This document shows positions 1 to 8,004 of a stretch of DNA of 20,984 bases, piece after piece. A model generated the notes under the pieces. The model saw nothing but the letters and a program-made list of their open reading frames with translations, did not search any database and was not told the DNA's origin. Source of the stretch: Bifidobacteriaceae bacterium. Its GTDB lineage: Bacteria > Actinomycetota > Actinomycetes > Actinomycetales > WQXJ01. The position numbers and the translations under genes are program-made. Within the stretch, counting starts at the first letter, position 1; each line of letters opens with the position of its first letter. The DNA lies in the NCBI GenBank assembly GCA_031279575.1, contig JAITIG010000149.1:1-20984 (forward strand). The letters are read 5' to 3'.

Positions 1-2
1 CG

Positions 3-1733
3 CCGGGCGCGCCCGGCCCCGGGGCTCAGTTCCCTTTCGCAGGCGCCCCGGCGGTACCAGCCCAGCCGGCGGGGCGTGAGGCCGGGACGCCTGCCCGGCC
101 CCAAGGGCCACCTGCGTCCACGGGCGATCTGCCCGCTTTTTCTGAGGCGCTGGCCACTGGCGCCCAGCCGCCCGGACTGCCGGTTCGGCGCCGCCCGGCG
201 GCCGCCAAACGCGCTGTGCCGGGCTCGCCGCTGGAGCCGGGACGGCCCTCGGAGAGCTTCCCGCCGGTGCCCGGCTCGCCCGGCAACCTGGCCCCCGCCA
301 TCACCTCGCCCCCCGGCCTGATCCCGCCCGTCGGCGGCCCCCGTCCCCCCGGAGCGCCCGGAGCGCCCGGAGCGCCCGGCGGGCCAGGCGGGCCAGGCGG
401 GCCTGCTGGGCCTGGAGCACCTGGAGCCGCGGGCGCACCCGGAGGGCCGGCCGGCCCCCGAGCCCCCGGTGGTCCCGGCGCACCAGGTACACCAGGCGCA
501 CCAGGCGCACCAGGCGCACCTGGCGCACCAGGTGGGCCCGGAACGTCTCGAGCCCCCGGCGGGCCTGGTGCTCCCGGCGCCCCCGGAGCCGGCCGCGTCG
601 CGCCGCCGCCCGGCGTCCCTGGAGTTCCCGGGGCCCCTGGCGCGGCTGCGCCCGCGGGTGGGCCGCTGCCAACTCGTTCCCCAGCACCGCCAGCGCCCGG
701 CCAACCCGGTCCAGGCGGCCCGGCCCAGCCAGGGCGCCCCGGCGGGGCGCCGGCCCCGGCCGGGCCAGGACCGGCCGCCGGCCCCGGCGGCCCGCCTGGC
801 GGCTTGCCGCGGCGCGGCGCGGCTCCCCAGCGCGCGCCCGGCGCGCCGGCTGGCCCGCCAGGCCCAACTGGCCCGCCTGGCCCGCCCGGGCCACCAGGAC
901 CGCCCGGCCCGCCCGGGTCAGGCCAAGTCCCGCCCGGCCAGGGCGCCCCAGGCCAAGCCTTCCCAGGCCAAGCGGTCCCAGGCCAAGCCCCGCCCGGGCA
1001 GCCGGCACAGCCGCCCGCCGGCGCCCGGCAAGGAGCCCCCGGCCCGGTCCAGCCCGGCGCCATGCAACCAGGCGCCATCCAACCCGGAACCATGCCACCC
1101 GGCGCCATCCCACCACCCGGCGCCATGCAGCCAGGCGCCATCCAACCCGGCGCCATGCAGCCAGGTGGGATCCAACCCGGAGCCATGCCGCCCGGCGCCA
1201 TCCCGCCGCCGCCCGGCGCGGCCGGGCCGGGCTTCGCGCCGCAGGCGGGCCCCGGCGGGCCGGGGCTGCCACCCGGGCCCATCGCGCCGGGAGGGAGTTT
1301 TGCCAGCGCCCAGGCCGGTCCCGCGGCGCCGGCGCCTTTCCCGCTCAGCAGCCCAAAGGCGCCCTCCGCCCAGGCCTTCTCGCCCGGGGGGACCATGCAG
1401 CCCGGCGGCGGCGGCGCCGCCATGCTCGCCATCCCGGACCTGGGCAGCTCCATCGCGGGCTCCGCCCTGGCTCTGAGAGCTTCCATCCAAGAAGAGGCCC
1501 TGGCCGAGCTGGCTGGCCTCAACACTTACAAACCCGAGAGAACCGAATCCAAGCCGGCCTCGAGCCTGGCGCGGCGGCAACCAGCCGCCTCGTCGGTCCC
1601 GGCGCCGGCCGTGCCCTCGGCCACCCCGCCGAAGGCCCGCGACGCCGACAAGATCCGGTCGGCTCTCTCGGCGTTCCAAATCGGCACCAGGCGTGGCCGC
1701 AGCGGATCCCGCGCGCCGGCCGGGAAGGGGTGA
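3..1733 (+). CDS. cvnA: CvnA-like sensor-kinase-type protein, C-terminal part with collagen-like tail (5' partial)
   Basis: The frame is open from the left edge with no stop, so the gene starts upstream; 576 residues are visible. Nearly all of it is low complexity. There are Gly-X-Y triplets (GAP, GGP, GPP) over about nt 340–600 and 850–920, PGQ-containing pentads over about 920–1010, and a 15-nt repeat encoding [10 protein letters not shown] over about 1050–1210. The last 110 residues return to normal composition and end with [20 protein letters not shown] (nt 1641–1700). From memory this resembles the C-terminal motif of actinobacterial CvnA proteins, which are nitrate/sulfite-sensing-domain histidine-kinase-like membrane proteins. 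Position directly before roadblock, DUF742 and GTPase genes supports CvnA. The kinase and sensor domains lie outside the window, so the identity is inferred from tail and context. The tail should be cytoplasmic. A protein that is only collagen-like is the alternative. Confidence 0.7.
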   Translation, partial: PGAPGPGAQFPFAGAPAVPAQPAGREAGTPARPQGPPASTGDLPAFSEALATGAQPPGLPVRRRPAAAKRAVPGSPLEPGRPSESFPPVPGSPGNLAPAITSPPGLIPPVGGPRPPGAPGAPGAPGGPGGPGGPAGPGAPGAAGAPGGPAGPRAPGGPGAPGTPGAPGAPGAPGAPGGPGTSRAPGGPGAPGAPGAGRVAPPPGVPGVPGAPGAAAPAGGPLPTRSPAPPAPGQPGPGGPAQPGRPGGAPAPAGPGPAAGPGGPPGGLPRRGAAPQRAPGAPAGPPGPTGPPGPPGPPGPPGPPGSGQVPPGQGAPGQAFPGQAVPGQAPPGQPAQPPAGARQGAPGPVQPGAMQPGAIQPGTMPPGAIPPPGAMQPGAIQPGAMQPGGIQPGAMPPGAIPPPPGAAGPGFAPQAGPGGPGLPPGPIAPGGSFASAQAGPAAPAPFPLSSPKAPSAQAFSPGGTMQPGGGGAAMLAIPDLGSSIAGSALALRASIQEEALAELAGLNTYKPERTESKPASSLARRQPAASSVPAPAVPSATPPKARDADKIRSALSAFQIGTRRGRSGSRAPAGKG

Positions 1734-1800
1734 GCGCCGTGGCAACCAGCCCCCAAACGCCGCAAGGGAAAAACCGCCCGTCCATCCAAGGAGGAATGTC

Positions 1801-2256
1801 ATGACCGCCAACTACCAACCCGGGGAGAACAGGCAGGACCTGACCTGGCTCCTAGACTCGTTTGTCCGCTCAACTCCTGGCGCCCGCCTCGGCGTGGTGG
1901 TCAGCGCCGACGGCCTGCTTATGACCATGTCCGGCGGGGCCGACCGCACCGTGGGGGACATCATGGCCGCGATTTGCTCCGGCATGTCCTCCCTGGCCCG
2001 CGGGGCCGGCCGGGAGCTCGGCATCGGGCGGGACAGGCAGTCCGTGATCGAGTACGAGGAGGGCTTCGTCATGCTGATGTCGATCTCCAACGGCTCGGTC
2101 CTGGCGGTGCTGTGCGAGCCGGATTCAGACGTGGGCCTGGTGGGCTATGAGATGGCAACGCTGGTCAGCCGCGCCGAGACCTTCCTGACCCCGGCTTTGA
2201 TCGCCCAAATGCGCGACTCGCTGCCCACCACCGGCACGGTGCGAGGTGGAATGTGA
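1801..2256 (+). CDS. cvnB: Roadblock/LC7 domain protein, CvnB-like
   Basis: This 151-residue protein is almost entirely one roadblock/LC7 domain (about residues 12–120). Conserved features include the LTWLLDSFV start, VVVSADGLLM, the SLARGAGRELG helix, the VIEYEEGFV strand and DVGLVGYEMA. This matches actinobacterial CvnB, a partner and likely regulator of the CvnD GTPase; MglB plays the related role for MglA in Myxococcus. The start is the ATG at 1801 because a perfect AAGGAGG lies at 1788–1794, 6 bp upstream. An upstream in-frame start at 1693 would add a basic, unconserved leader and overlap cvnA. The stop overlaps the cvnC GTG start by 4 bp (GTGA), so translation is probably coupled. Confidence 0.92.
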   Translation: MTANYQPGENRQDLTWLLDSFVRSTPGARLGVVVSADGLLMTMSGGADRTVGDIMAAICSGMSSLARGAGRELGIGRDRQSVIEYEEGFVMLMSISNGSVLAVLCEPDSDVGLVGYEMATLVSRAETFLTPALIAQMRDSLPTTGTVRGGM

Positions 2257-3176
2257 CACCAGAACCCACCCAGGCCAACCAGGCCAACCAGGCCCGCCCG
2301 CGGCCCGGGCGCGAGACGCACATCGCCGAGCGCTCCTTTGACACGCTCGCCAACCCGGCGAACGTGCATGTGCCGCCCCCCGGCGTCAACCTCGAGCCGC
2401 CGCCGCGGGCCTCCCACCGCGGTGAGCGGCCAATCCAGGTCCAGCGCCGCCGCCCCGGGCTGCCCAGCCGCGAGATCCCGCCGGCCGAGCCAGTCGGGGC
2501 GGTGGCGGCGGCCGGCCCGGCCGCGCACGCCGCCACCCGGCCGCCCTCCGCCTCGCGCCCCGCGCCGGCGCCCGCCCCGGCCTCGGGCCCCGCCCCGCCC
2601 CGCCCGCCGGCCGCCAGCGCCCACCAGCCCCAGCAGGCCCACCAGGCCCAGCAGGCCCCGGCCGCAGCCGGGCCGCCAGCCCAGCAAGCGCCCCCAGCGC
2701 AACATGCGCCCCAAGCCGCCTCCGGCCCGCCCTCCGGCCAGTTGCCGGTGGTCCGGTTGCGGCGCGAGCCGCCCCGCCGCACCCCGGACGCCGAGGCCGA
2801 CGAGGTCTCATCGGTGCGGCCGTTTGTGGTCACCCGGGGGCGCACCCAAGCCAGCCTGGAGACCCGCCTCGAATCCATCCTGGAGGTGGCGAACCAGCAG
2901 TGGGAGGCCGAGAAGGGCAAACAGCTGTCGCCAGAAGAACTGGCCATCGTGCGCCAGATCGCCACCACCTATCTGACCGTCGCCGAAGTCTCCGCCCACC
3001 TCAAACTGCCGGTCGGGGTGGTCAAGGTCCTGGTGTCGGACCTAGCCGAATCCGGCGTGCTGCTGGTCCACGACACAGTGGCGGGCGGCGGCGGCATCAA
3101 CGCGGGCGGGGTCGTCACCCGCGAACAAACCCTCGAGCTACTGGAGAGTGTCCTGAATGCAATATCCGAGCTATGA
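2253..3176 (+). CDS. cvnC: DUF742 protein, CvnC-like, with long disordered N-terminus
   Basis: This 307-residue protein has two parts. Residues 1–180 are low complexity, rich in Pro, Ala, Gln and Arg (QANQANQAR near the start and Gln-Ala runs around residues 125–160). Residues about 185–305 form the DUF742 domain: VRPFVVTRGRT, then LSPEELAIVRQI, then a winged-helix-like stretch VAEVSAHLKLPVGVVKVLVS, then a C-terminal helix. DUF742 proteins are CvnC of conservons and are thought to bridge the sensor and the GTPase. Family members are often nearer 120–200 residues, so this N-terminus is long. The GTG start overlaps the cvnB stop and has AGGTGGA at 2244–2250. The stop lies 19 bp before the cvnD start. 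Confidence 0.9.
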   Translation: MTPEPTQANQANQARPRPGRETHIAERSFDTLANPANVHVPPPGVNLEPPPRASHRGERPIQVQRRRPGLPSREIPPAEPVGAVAAAGPAAHAATRPPSASRPAPAPAPASGPAPPRPPAASAHQPQQAHQAQQAPAAAGPPAQQAPPAQHAPQAASGPPSGQLPVVRLRREPPRRTPDAEADEVSSVRPFVVTRGRTQASLETRLESILEVANQQWEAEKGKQLSPEELAIVRQIATTYLTVAEVSAHLKLPVGVVKVLVSDLAESGVLLVHDTVAGGGGINAGGVVTREQTLELLESVLNAISEL

Positions 3177-3195
3177 GCAGAGCCAAGGAGGCGCG

Positions 3196-3762
3196 GTGAC
3201 CCGCGCCAAGCCGCCGACGGTCGTCAAAATTGTGGTCGCCGGCGGCTTCGCCGTAGGCAAGACCACCTTCATCGGCGCGGTTTCCGATATTGAGCCACTC
3301 AACACAGAAGCCGATATGACAGAGCACTCCCTCGGGGTGGACGATGCCGGCCGGCGGGCCGCGCAGAAGGACACCACCACCGTGGCCATGGACTTTGGCC
3401 GCATCGCCCTGGGCGAGTCGCTTTGGCTCTACCTGTTCGGCACCCCCGGCCAGGAGAGGTTCTTGTTCATGTGGGACGATTTGGTCCGCGGCGCCATCGG
3501 CGCGGTGGTCCTGGTCGACACCGACCGCCTGGACCAGGGCTTCACCGCCGTGGATTACTTCGAGTCGCGCAACATACCGTTCGTGGTGGTGATCAACTGC
3601 TTCGACGGCATCGCCCGCCACACTTTGGAGGACGTGCGCGACGCGTTGGCAGTTGGACCCGAGATCCCAATCATGTATTCGGACGCCCGCTCCAAGGAAG
3701 CGGCCAAGCAAGCCCTGGTGGCGGTGGTCCGAGTGGCTATGGATAGGTTGCGCAATGCTTGA
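3196..3762 (+). CDS. cvnD: Small Ras-like GTPase, CvnD-like (ATP/GTP-binding protein)
   Basis: This 188-residue single-domain GTPase has a P-loop GGFAVGKT at 16–23, a switch-II motif GTPGQERF at 82–89, an NxxD-type base-recognition motif N134-C-F-D137 in place of NKxD, and SDA at 162–164 as the G5 motif. GTPGQ instead of the classical DxxGQ, and the altered NKxD, are usual for CvnD. CvnD hydrolyses nucleotide and is expected to act with CvnB and CvnC downstream of CvnA. The GTG at 3196 is preferred because AAGGAGG sits at 3185–3191; an in-frame ATG at 3157 lies inside cvnC without a good ribosome site. The stop overlaps the next gene by 8 bp. Confidence 0.92.
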   Translation: MTRAKPPTVVKIVVAGGFAVGKTTFIGAVSDIEPLNTEADMTEHSLGVDDAGRRAAQKDTTTVAMDFGRIALGESLWLYLFGTPGQERFLFMWDDLVRGAIGAVVLVDTDRLDQGFTAVDYFESRNIPFVVVINCFDGIARHTLEDVRDALAVGPEIPIMYSDARSKEAAKQALVAVVRVAMDRLRNA

Positions 3763-5176
3763 TCGCAAAACCCGCATAGGGCAAGAACGGCGCGTCGGGG
3801 TCGATGAGCTGTTCTTCTCTTGCACCGATAGGAAGGGCGTTATCACGGCGGCCAACAGCGTGTTTGCCAGGCTGTCCGCCTTCCCGCGCGATGAGTTGAT
3901 GGGCGCGCCCCACAACCTGATCCGCAATCCGCTCATGCCGGCGGGCGCGTTCAAGCTTATGTGGGATACGCTGCTGGGCGGCAAACCCTTCGCCGCCTAT
4001 GTTAAAAACCTGGCCAAAGATGGTTTCGACTATCAAGTGTTCGCCACGGTCACGCCCATGGGGTCCGGTTTCCTCTCGGTCCGGTCCTCGCCCCGCTTCG
4101 AGCCGCTGTGGAATGCGGCCCTCGGCCTGTACGGCCAAGCCCTGCCCATCGAGCAGGAGGCCAAACTCAAAGGCGCCAACCGCTCGCAAACCGCCACCGT
4201 GGGCCTGACAGCCCTGGCCGGCATGCTGGCCGAGGCCGGCTTCCCCTCCTACGACGAGTTCATGTACACCGCCCTGCCGGCCGAGACCCAGACCCGGGTC
4301 TCGCTCTCCGCCCGGCGCACCTACCGGCCGGAGGCCCGCGGCGACATCGCCGATATTCTGAACAACGCCGTCGCCATGGATGAGCACATCGCCGATTTGA
4401 TGGGCCGGCTCGACTCGCTCCAGCGCCTGGCCGAGGCCCTCCAAGGCGGCTCAAAGCAGCTTGGCGGCACGGTGGCCCAGTTGGCGGAGGTCACCCAGGT
4501 GTCCTTGAACGCCTCCCAGCGGGTGGCCGCCCACGCCCCCATCCTGGCCTCCACCGCCAACGCCATGACCCAGGTCGGCGCCGGCGCCGAGCAAGTCATC
4601 ACGCCGCTGCCGGAGCGCTTGGCGCAAGTCCGCCTGGGGGTTATGGAGCTGCGCTTCCGCATCGCTTTGGCCCAGTTGCACAACGACATGGTGATCAACT
4701 TCGCCTTGGAGAACCTGGACGGCTTCGCCCCGCCGGAGGGCTTCTTGTACGTCCCGCTGCTGTGCTACGCCCTGGCCGACGACGTCGAGGCCGTGGCCTC
4801 CGGTTTGGAAAGCGCCCAACGGGTGTTGAACGATGTCGGCGCCCAGGTCGAGTCCGCCTCCGGGCATCTCAACAAGTTCCAGAAGTTCCTCACCACCTGG
4901 CGCATCCAAGTGCCCCGGTTTGGCGTCTCAGCCCAGCTCGGGCCGCTGGTGGGGCCGATCGACAAGCAGCTCAACCGGTCCCACGAGGAGCTCAAGGCGC
5001 TGCGCGCCCTGGCCCACGCCTGCATCGCCGAGGCCCGGCCCTTCGACCGGGTGCCGATGGAGGAGATCCTGGGGCGGATCAACACGGCATCGCGCAACTT
5101 GATCCATGAGAACTACGAGCACACGCAGGCGGTGTTCAACTCGATGGGCTTGGCCATGCCAAGAGGTGTTAGATGA
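3755..5176 (+). CDS. PAS-domain protein with long helical output region
   Basis: This 473-residue protein begins with an Aer-like PAS domain (about residues 17–113): DELFFSCTDRKGVITAANSV, a RNPLMPAGAF segment, AYVKNLAKDGFDYQVFATVTP and a closing SVRSSP. The remaining 350 residues are mostly predicted helix, rich in Ala, Leu and Glu, with heptad-like stretches around 210–260 and 300–420. I see no membrane segment, no methyl-accepting signalling hairpin, no kinase and no GGDEF/EAL motif. It is probably a cytoplasmic sensor (redox, flavin or small ligand) acting through helix bundles. It overlaps cvnD by 8 bp and pilB by 4 bp (ATGA), so it is embedded between the GTPase switch and the pilus motor. 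This suggests it feeds an energy or redox signal into pilus control; that role is inference. Confidence 0.85.
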   Translation: MLDRKTRIGQERRVGVDELFFSCTDRKGVITAANSVFARLSAFPRDELMGAPHNLIRNPLMPAGAFKLMWDTLLGGKPFAAYVKNLAKDGFDYQVFATVTPMGSGFLSVRSSPRFEPLWNAALGLYGQALPIEQEAKLKGANRSQTATVGLTALAGMLAEAGFPSYDEFMYTALPAETQTRVSLSARRTYRPEARGDIADILNNAVAMDEHIADLMGRLDSLQRLAEALQGGSKQLGGTVAQLAEVTQVSLNASQRVAAHAPILASTANAMTQVGAGAEQVITPLPERLAQVRLGVMELRFRIALAQLHNDMVINFALENLDGFAPPEGFLYVPLLCYALADDVEAVASGLESAQRVLNDVGAQVESASGHLNKFQKFLTTWRIQVPRFGVSAQLGPLVGPIDKQLNRSHEELKALRALAHACIAEARPFDRVPMEEILGRINTASRNLIHENYEHTQAVFNSMGLAMPRGVR

Positions 5177-6852
5177 GCGCCCTGGAGCAGACGCTGCTGT
5201 CGCGCGGGCTGGTCTCCCGCGCCCAGCTTGACCAGGCCAGCCGGGCCCAAGCCATGGAGGGCGTCACCTTGGGCCAAGCCCTGGTGGCCAGCGGGGCGCT
5301 GAAAGAAGAAGACCTCATCCCGGTCTTGGCGGAGGCGGCCGGGCTGAGGTTTGTCGACCTGGACGTGTTCCCGGTCGACGCGCGCGTGGCCGGGTCGGTG
5401 CCGGGCAACATCTGCCGGCGCCACATGCTGCTGCCAGTGGCGCGCGAGGGCGATGCCGTGGTGGTGGCGATGGCCGAGCCGGGCAACATTGTCGCCATCG
5501 ACGACGTCCGCTCCTATTTGGGCGCGGCGGTGGTGCCCGCCGTCGCCGAGCGCGGCGCTTTGGACCGCGCGATCAGGCGTTTTGTCCGCTCGGACTCGGA
5601 AATCGACTCGATTGGCCAATCGCTTGACTCCTCTGTCCGCGAGGAGGAGCGGACCGCCACCGGGGCCATCGCCGAGGTGGTCCAAGAGGACTCGCCGGTG
5701 GTGCGCTGGGTTCACCTGCTGATCTCCCAGGCCATCCACGACGGCTGCTCCGATATCCACCTGGAGCCGGAGGAGTTGGACTTGCGGGTGCGCTACCGCA
5801 TCGACGGCGTGCTCCATGAGATGCAGTCGGCGCCCAAGTCGATCCAGACGCAGGTCATCTCCCGCATCAAAATCATGGCGGACATCGACATCGCCGAGCG
5901 GCGCAAACCGCAGGACGGCCGCATTTCCATCAACGTCGATGGCAACAGTGTGGACCTGCGCGTCGCCACCTTGCCCACGGTGTGGGGCGAGAAAGTTGTC
6001 CTGCGCATCCTCAACACCGCGGCCGTGCAGGTCGACCTGCGCAAACTGTCCTTCTCGGAGGCCTCGTTCAGCCGCTACAAGAAGTCCTACTCCAAGCCTT
6101 ACGGCATGATTCTGGCCACCGGCCCCACCGGCAGCGGCAAGTCCACCACCCTTTACGCCACCCTGAAAGAGATCTCCCGGCCGGAGGTCAACGTCATCAC
6201 CATTGAGGACCCGGTCGAGTACCGCATGAGCGGCATCAACCAGATCCAGGTCAACCCGAAGGCCGGGCTGACCTTCGCCGCCGCCTTGCGCTCAATTCTG
6301 CGGGCGGACCCAGACGTGGTCCTGGTGGGGGAGATCCGCGACGGCGAGACCGCCCAGATCGCGGTTGAGGCGGCCTTGACCGGCCACCTGGTGCTGTCGA
6401 CCCTGCACACCAACGACGCGCCATCGGCCGTCACGCGGTTGACGGAAATGGGCATCGAGCCGTTCCTGGTGGCCTCCGCCTTGGATTGCGTGGTGGCCCA
6501 GCGCTTGGCCCGCCGCCTGTGCGAACGATGCCGCGAGCCCTACTCGCCCAGCGACGCCGAGGTGAACTTGCTGCGCGAGGATTGGATTTTCCGCGAGCCG
6601 CCGCCGCCGCAGCTTTACCGGCCGATCGGCTGCTCGGCTTGCGCCAACACCGGCTTCAAAGGCCGCCTGGCGGTCCACGAGGTGATGACCGTCTCCAAAG
6701 AGCTGGAGCACCTGACGGCGCTGCGCAAGTCGACCCGGGAGTTGAACGAGTTGGCCCGCGAGCAGGGCATGATCTCGCTGCGCCAAGATGGCTGGGCCAA
6801 AGTGGCCCAAGGCCAAACCTCCGTCGAAGAATTGTTGAGGGTAGTGGCATGA
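5173..6852 (+). CDS. pilB: Type IV pilus extension ATPase PilB (GspE/PulE family)
   Basis: This 559-residue, full-length protein powers pilin polymerisation at the inner face of the membrane. The N-terminal region (about 1–150) matches the MshEN/GspE_N domain, including LSRGLVSRAQLDQA. The C-terminal ATPase has a Walker A GPTGSGKST at 317–325, an acidic Asp-box TIEDPVEYR, Walker B LVGEIRD at 384–390 and a His-box STLHTNDA. A tetracysteine zinc site is visible as C450-x2-C453 and C487-x2-C490, which is typical of PilB/GspE and absent from PilT. The ATG start overlaps the preceding stop (ATGA) and AAGAGG lies at 5161–5166. The gene is followed by pilT with the same 4-bp overlap. A GspE of a type II secretion system is unlikely in a monoderm with PilT beside it. 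Confidence 0.95.
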   Translation: MSALEQTLLSRGLVSRAQLDQASRAQAMEGVTLGQALVASGALKEEDLIPVLAEAAGLRFVDLDVFPVDARVAGSVPGNICRRHMLLPVAREGDAVVVAMAEPGNIVAIDDVRSYLGAAVVPAVAERGALDRAIRRFVRSDSEIDSIGQSLDSSVREEERTATGAIAEVVQEDSPVVRWVHLLISQAIHDGCSDIHLEPEELDLRVRYRIDGVLHEMQSAPKSIQTQVISRIKIMADIDIAERRKPQDGRISINVDGNSVDLRVATLPTVWGEKVVLRILNTAAVQVDLRKLSFSEASFSRYKKSYSKPYGMILATGPTGSGKSTTLYATLKEISRPEVNVITIEDPVEYRMSGINQIQVNPKAGLTFAAALRSILRADPDVVLVGEIRDGETAQIAVEAALTGHLVLSTLHTNDAPSAVTRLTEMGIEPFLVASALDCVVAQRLARRLCERCREPYSPSDAEVNLLREDWIFREPPPPQLYRPIGCSACANTGFKGRLAVHEVMTVSKELEHLTALRKSTRELNELAREQGMISLRQDGWAKVAQGQTSVEELLRVVA

Positions 6853-8000
6853 GCGTTCCCGCCGAAGCCTACGCCGAGGAGTCCAGCCTGGATCTGGTCC
6901 AGGCGTTGGAAGAGGCGGCCGCCATGGGCGCCTCCGATCTGCATTTGACGGCCCTGCTGCCGCCCATCATCCGCCTGTCCGGCCAGCTTTCGCCGCTGCC
7001 CGGCTTCACCGCGCCGGGCGAGGAGGTGCTTTACGACCAGCTCTTGGGCATGCTGAGCCGCACCCAAAGGGACAAGTTCGACCAAACCTTGGAGTTGGAC
7101 TACTCCTGCCAGGTGCCCTCCGGGCGCATGTTCCGGGCCAACTTGTTCTGGGACCGGGGTTCTATCGCGGCTGCTTTCCGGGTTATCCCGGATGTCATCA
7201 AACCGTTGGAGGAGCTGCGCATCCCAGGCGTGGTCAAGACCTTCGCCGGCTTGCCGCGCGGGCTGGTGCTGGTTTGCGGGCCCACCGGCTCCGGCAAGTC
7301 GACCACCTTGGCGGCGGTCATCGACTTGGCCAACCGCACCCGTTCGGGGCACATTTTGACGATCGAGGACCCAATCGAGTTCCAGCACAACTCCAACCGC
7401 TGCCTGGTGGCGCAGCGCGAGATCGGGGTGGACACGCTGTCCTTTGCCGACGCCTTGAAGCACGCCCTGCGCCAGGACCCGGACATCATTTTGGTGGGCG
7501 AGATGCGCGACCGCGAGACCATGGAGACCGCCCTGAGGGCGGCCGAGACCGGCCACCTGGTGTTCGCCACCCTCCACACCCAGGGTGTGGCCCAGTCCAT
7601 CAACCGCCTGGTGGACCAGTTTGAGCCGGCCCACCAAGATCAGATCCGCTCCCAGCTCGCCATCACCATCCAGGGCGTGCTGTCGCAGACGCTGTGCCGC
7701 CGGGCGGACGGCAGGGGCCGGGTGGTGGCGACCGAGTTGTTGCGCGCCACCCCGGCCATCCGCGCTATGATCCGCGAGAACAAGCTGCACCAGATTTACT
7801 CCGCCCTGCACTCCGGCGGCGACGAGGGCATGCACACCTTGGACCAGTCGCTGGCCGAGTTGGTCCGGGCCGGCGACATCACCTTTGAGGAGGGCCTGGA
7901 GACGGCCCGGGTGCCAGAGGAGTTCGCCCGCATGCTCGGCCGCTCGGTGCGCGTCCAGCAGGGCGCGGCGGGCTTGAACAACCCCTTCGGAAGGATGTGA
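6849..8000 (+). CDS. pilT: Type IV pilus retraction ATPase PilT
   Basis: This 383-residue protein drives pilus retraction. An N-terminal PAS-like module (GASDLHLTALLPPIIRLSG) precedes the RecA-like ATPase: Walker A GPTGSGKST at 144–152, Asp-box TIEDPIEF, Walker B (D212, ILVGEMRD) and His-box ATLHTQG. The PilT signature AIRAMIRE at 303–310 matches the conserved AIRNLIRE motif needed for retraction in studied PilT proteins. There is no tetracysteine site, which separates it from PilB. The ATG overlaps the pilB stop by 4 bp, with GAGG at 6837–6840. PilT implies dynamic pili (twitching, surface sensing or DNA uptake) rather than static fibres. Confidence 0.96.
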   Translation: MSVPAEAYAEESSLDLVQALEEAAAMGASDLHLTALLPPIIRLSGQLSPLPGFTAPGEEVLYDQLLGMLSRTQRDKFDQTLELDYSCQVPSGRMFRANLFWDRGSIAAAFRVIPDVIKPLEELRIPGVVKTFAGLPRGLVLVCGPTGSGKSTTLAAVIDLANRTRSGHILTIEDPIEFQHNSNRCLVAQREIGVDTLSFADALKHALRQDPDIILVGEMRDRETMETALRAAETGHLVFATLHTQGVAQSINRLVDQFEPAHQDQIRSQLAITIQGVLSQTLCRRADGRGRVVATELLRATPAIRAMIRENKLHQIYSALHSGGDEGMHTLDQSLAELVRAGDITFEEGLETARVPEEFARMLGRSVRVQQGAAGLNNPFGRM

Positions 8001-8004
8001 CCCG

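Noticed and set aside
26..1525. Long minus-strand frame (499 codons) also rich in GAP/GPP triplets
   Set aside because: Tandem GGN-GCN-CCN is self-complementary in a shifted frame, so GAP repeats appear on both strands. The + frame ends in non-repetitive sequence with a CvnA-like motif and leads into a strong operon; the minus frame has no such context.
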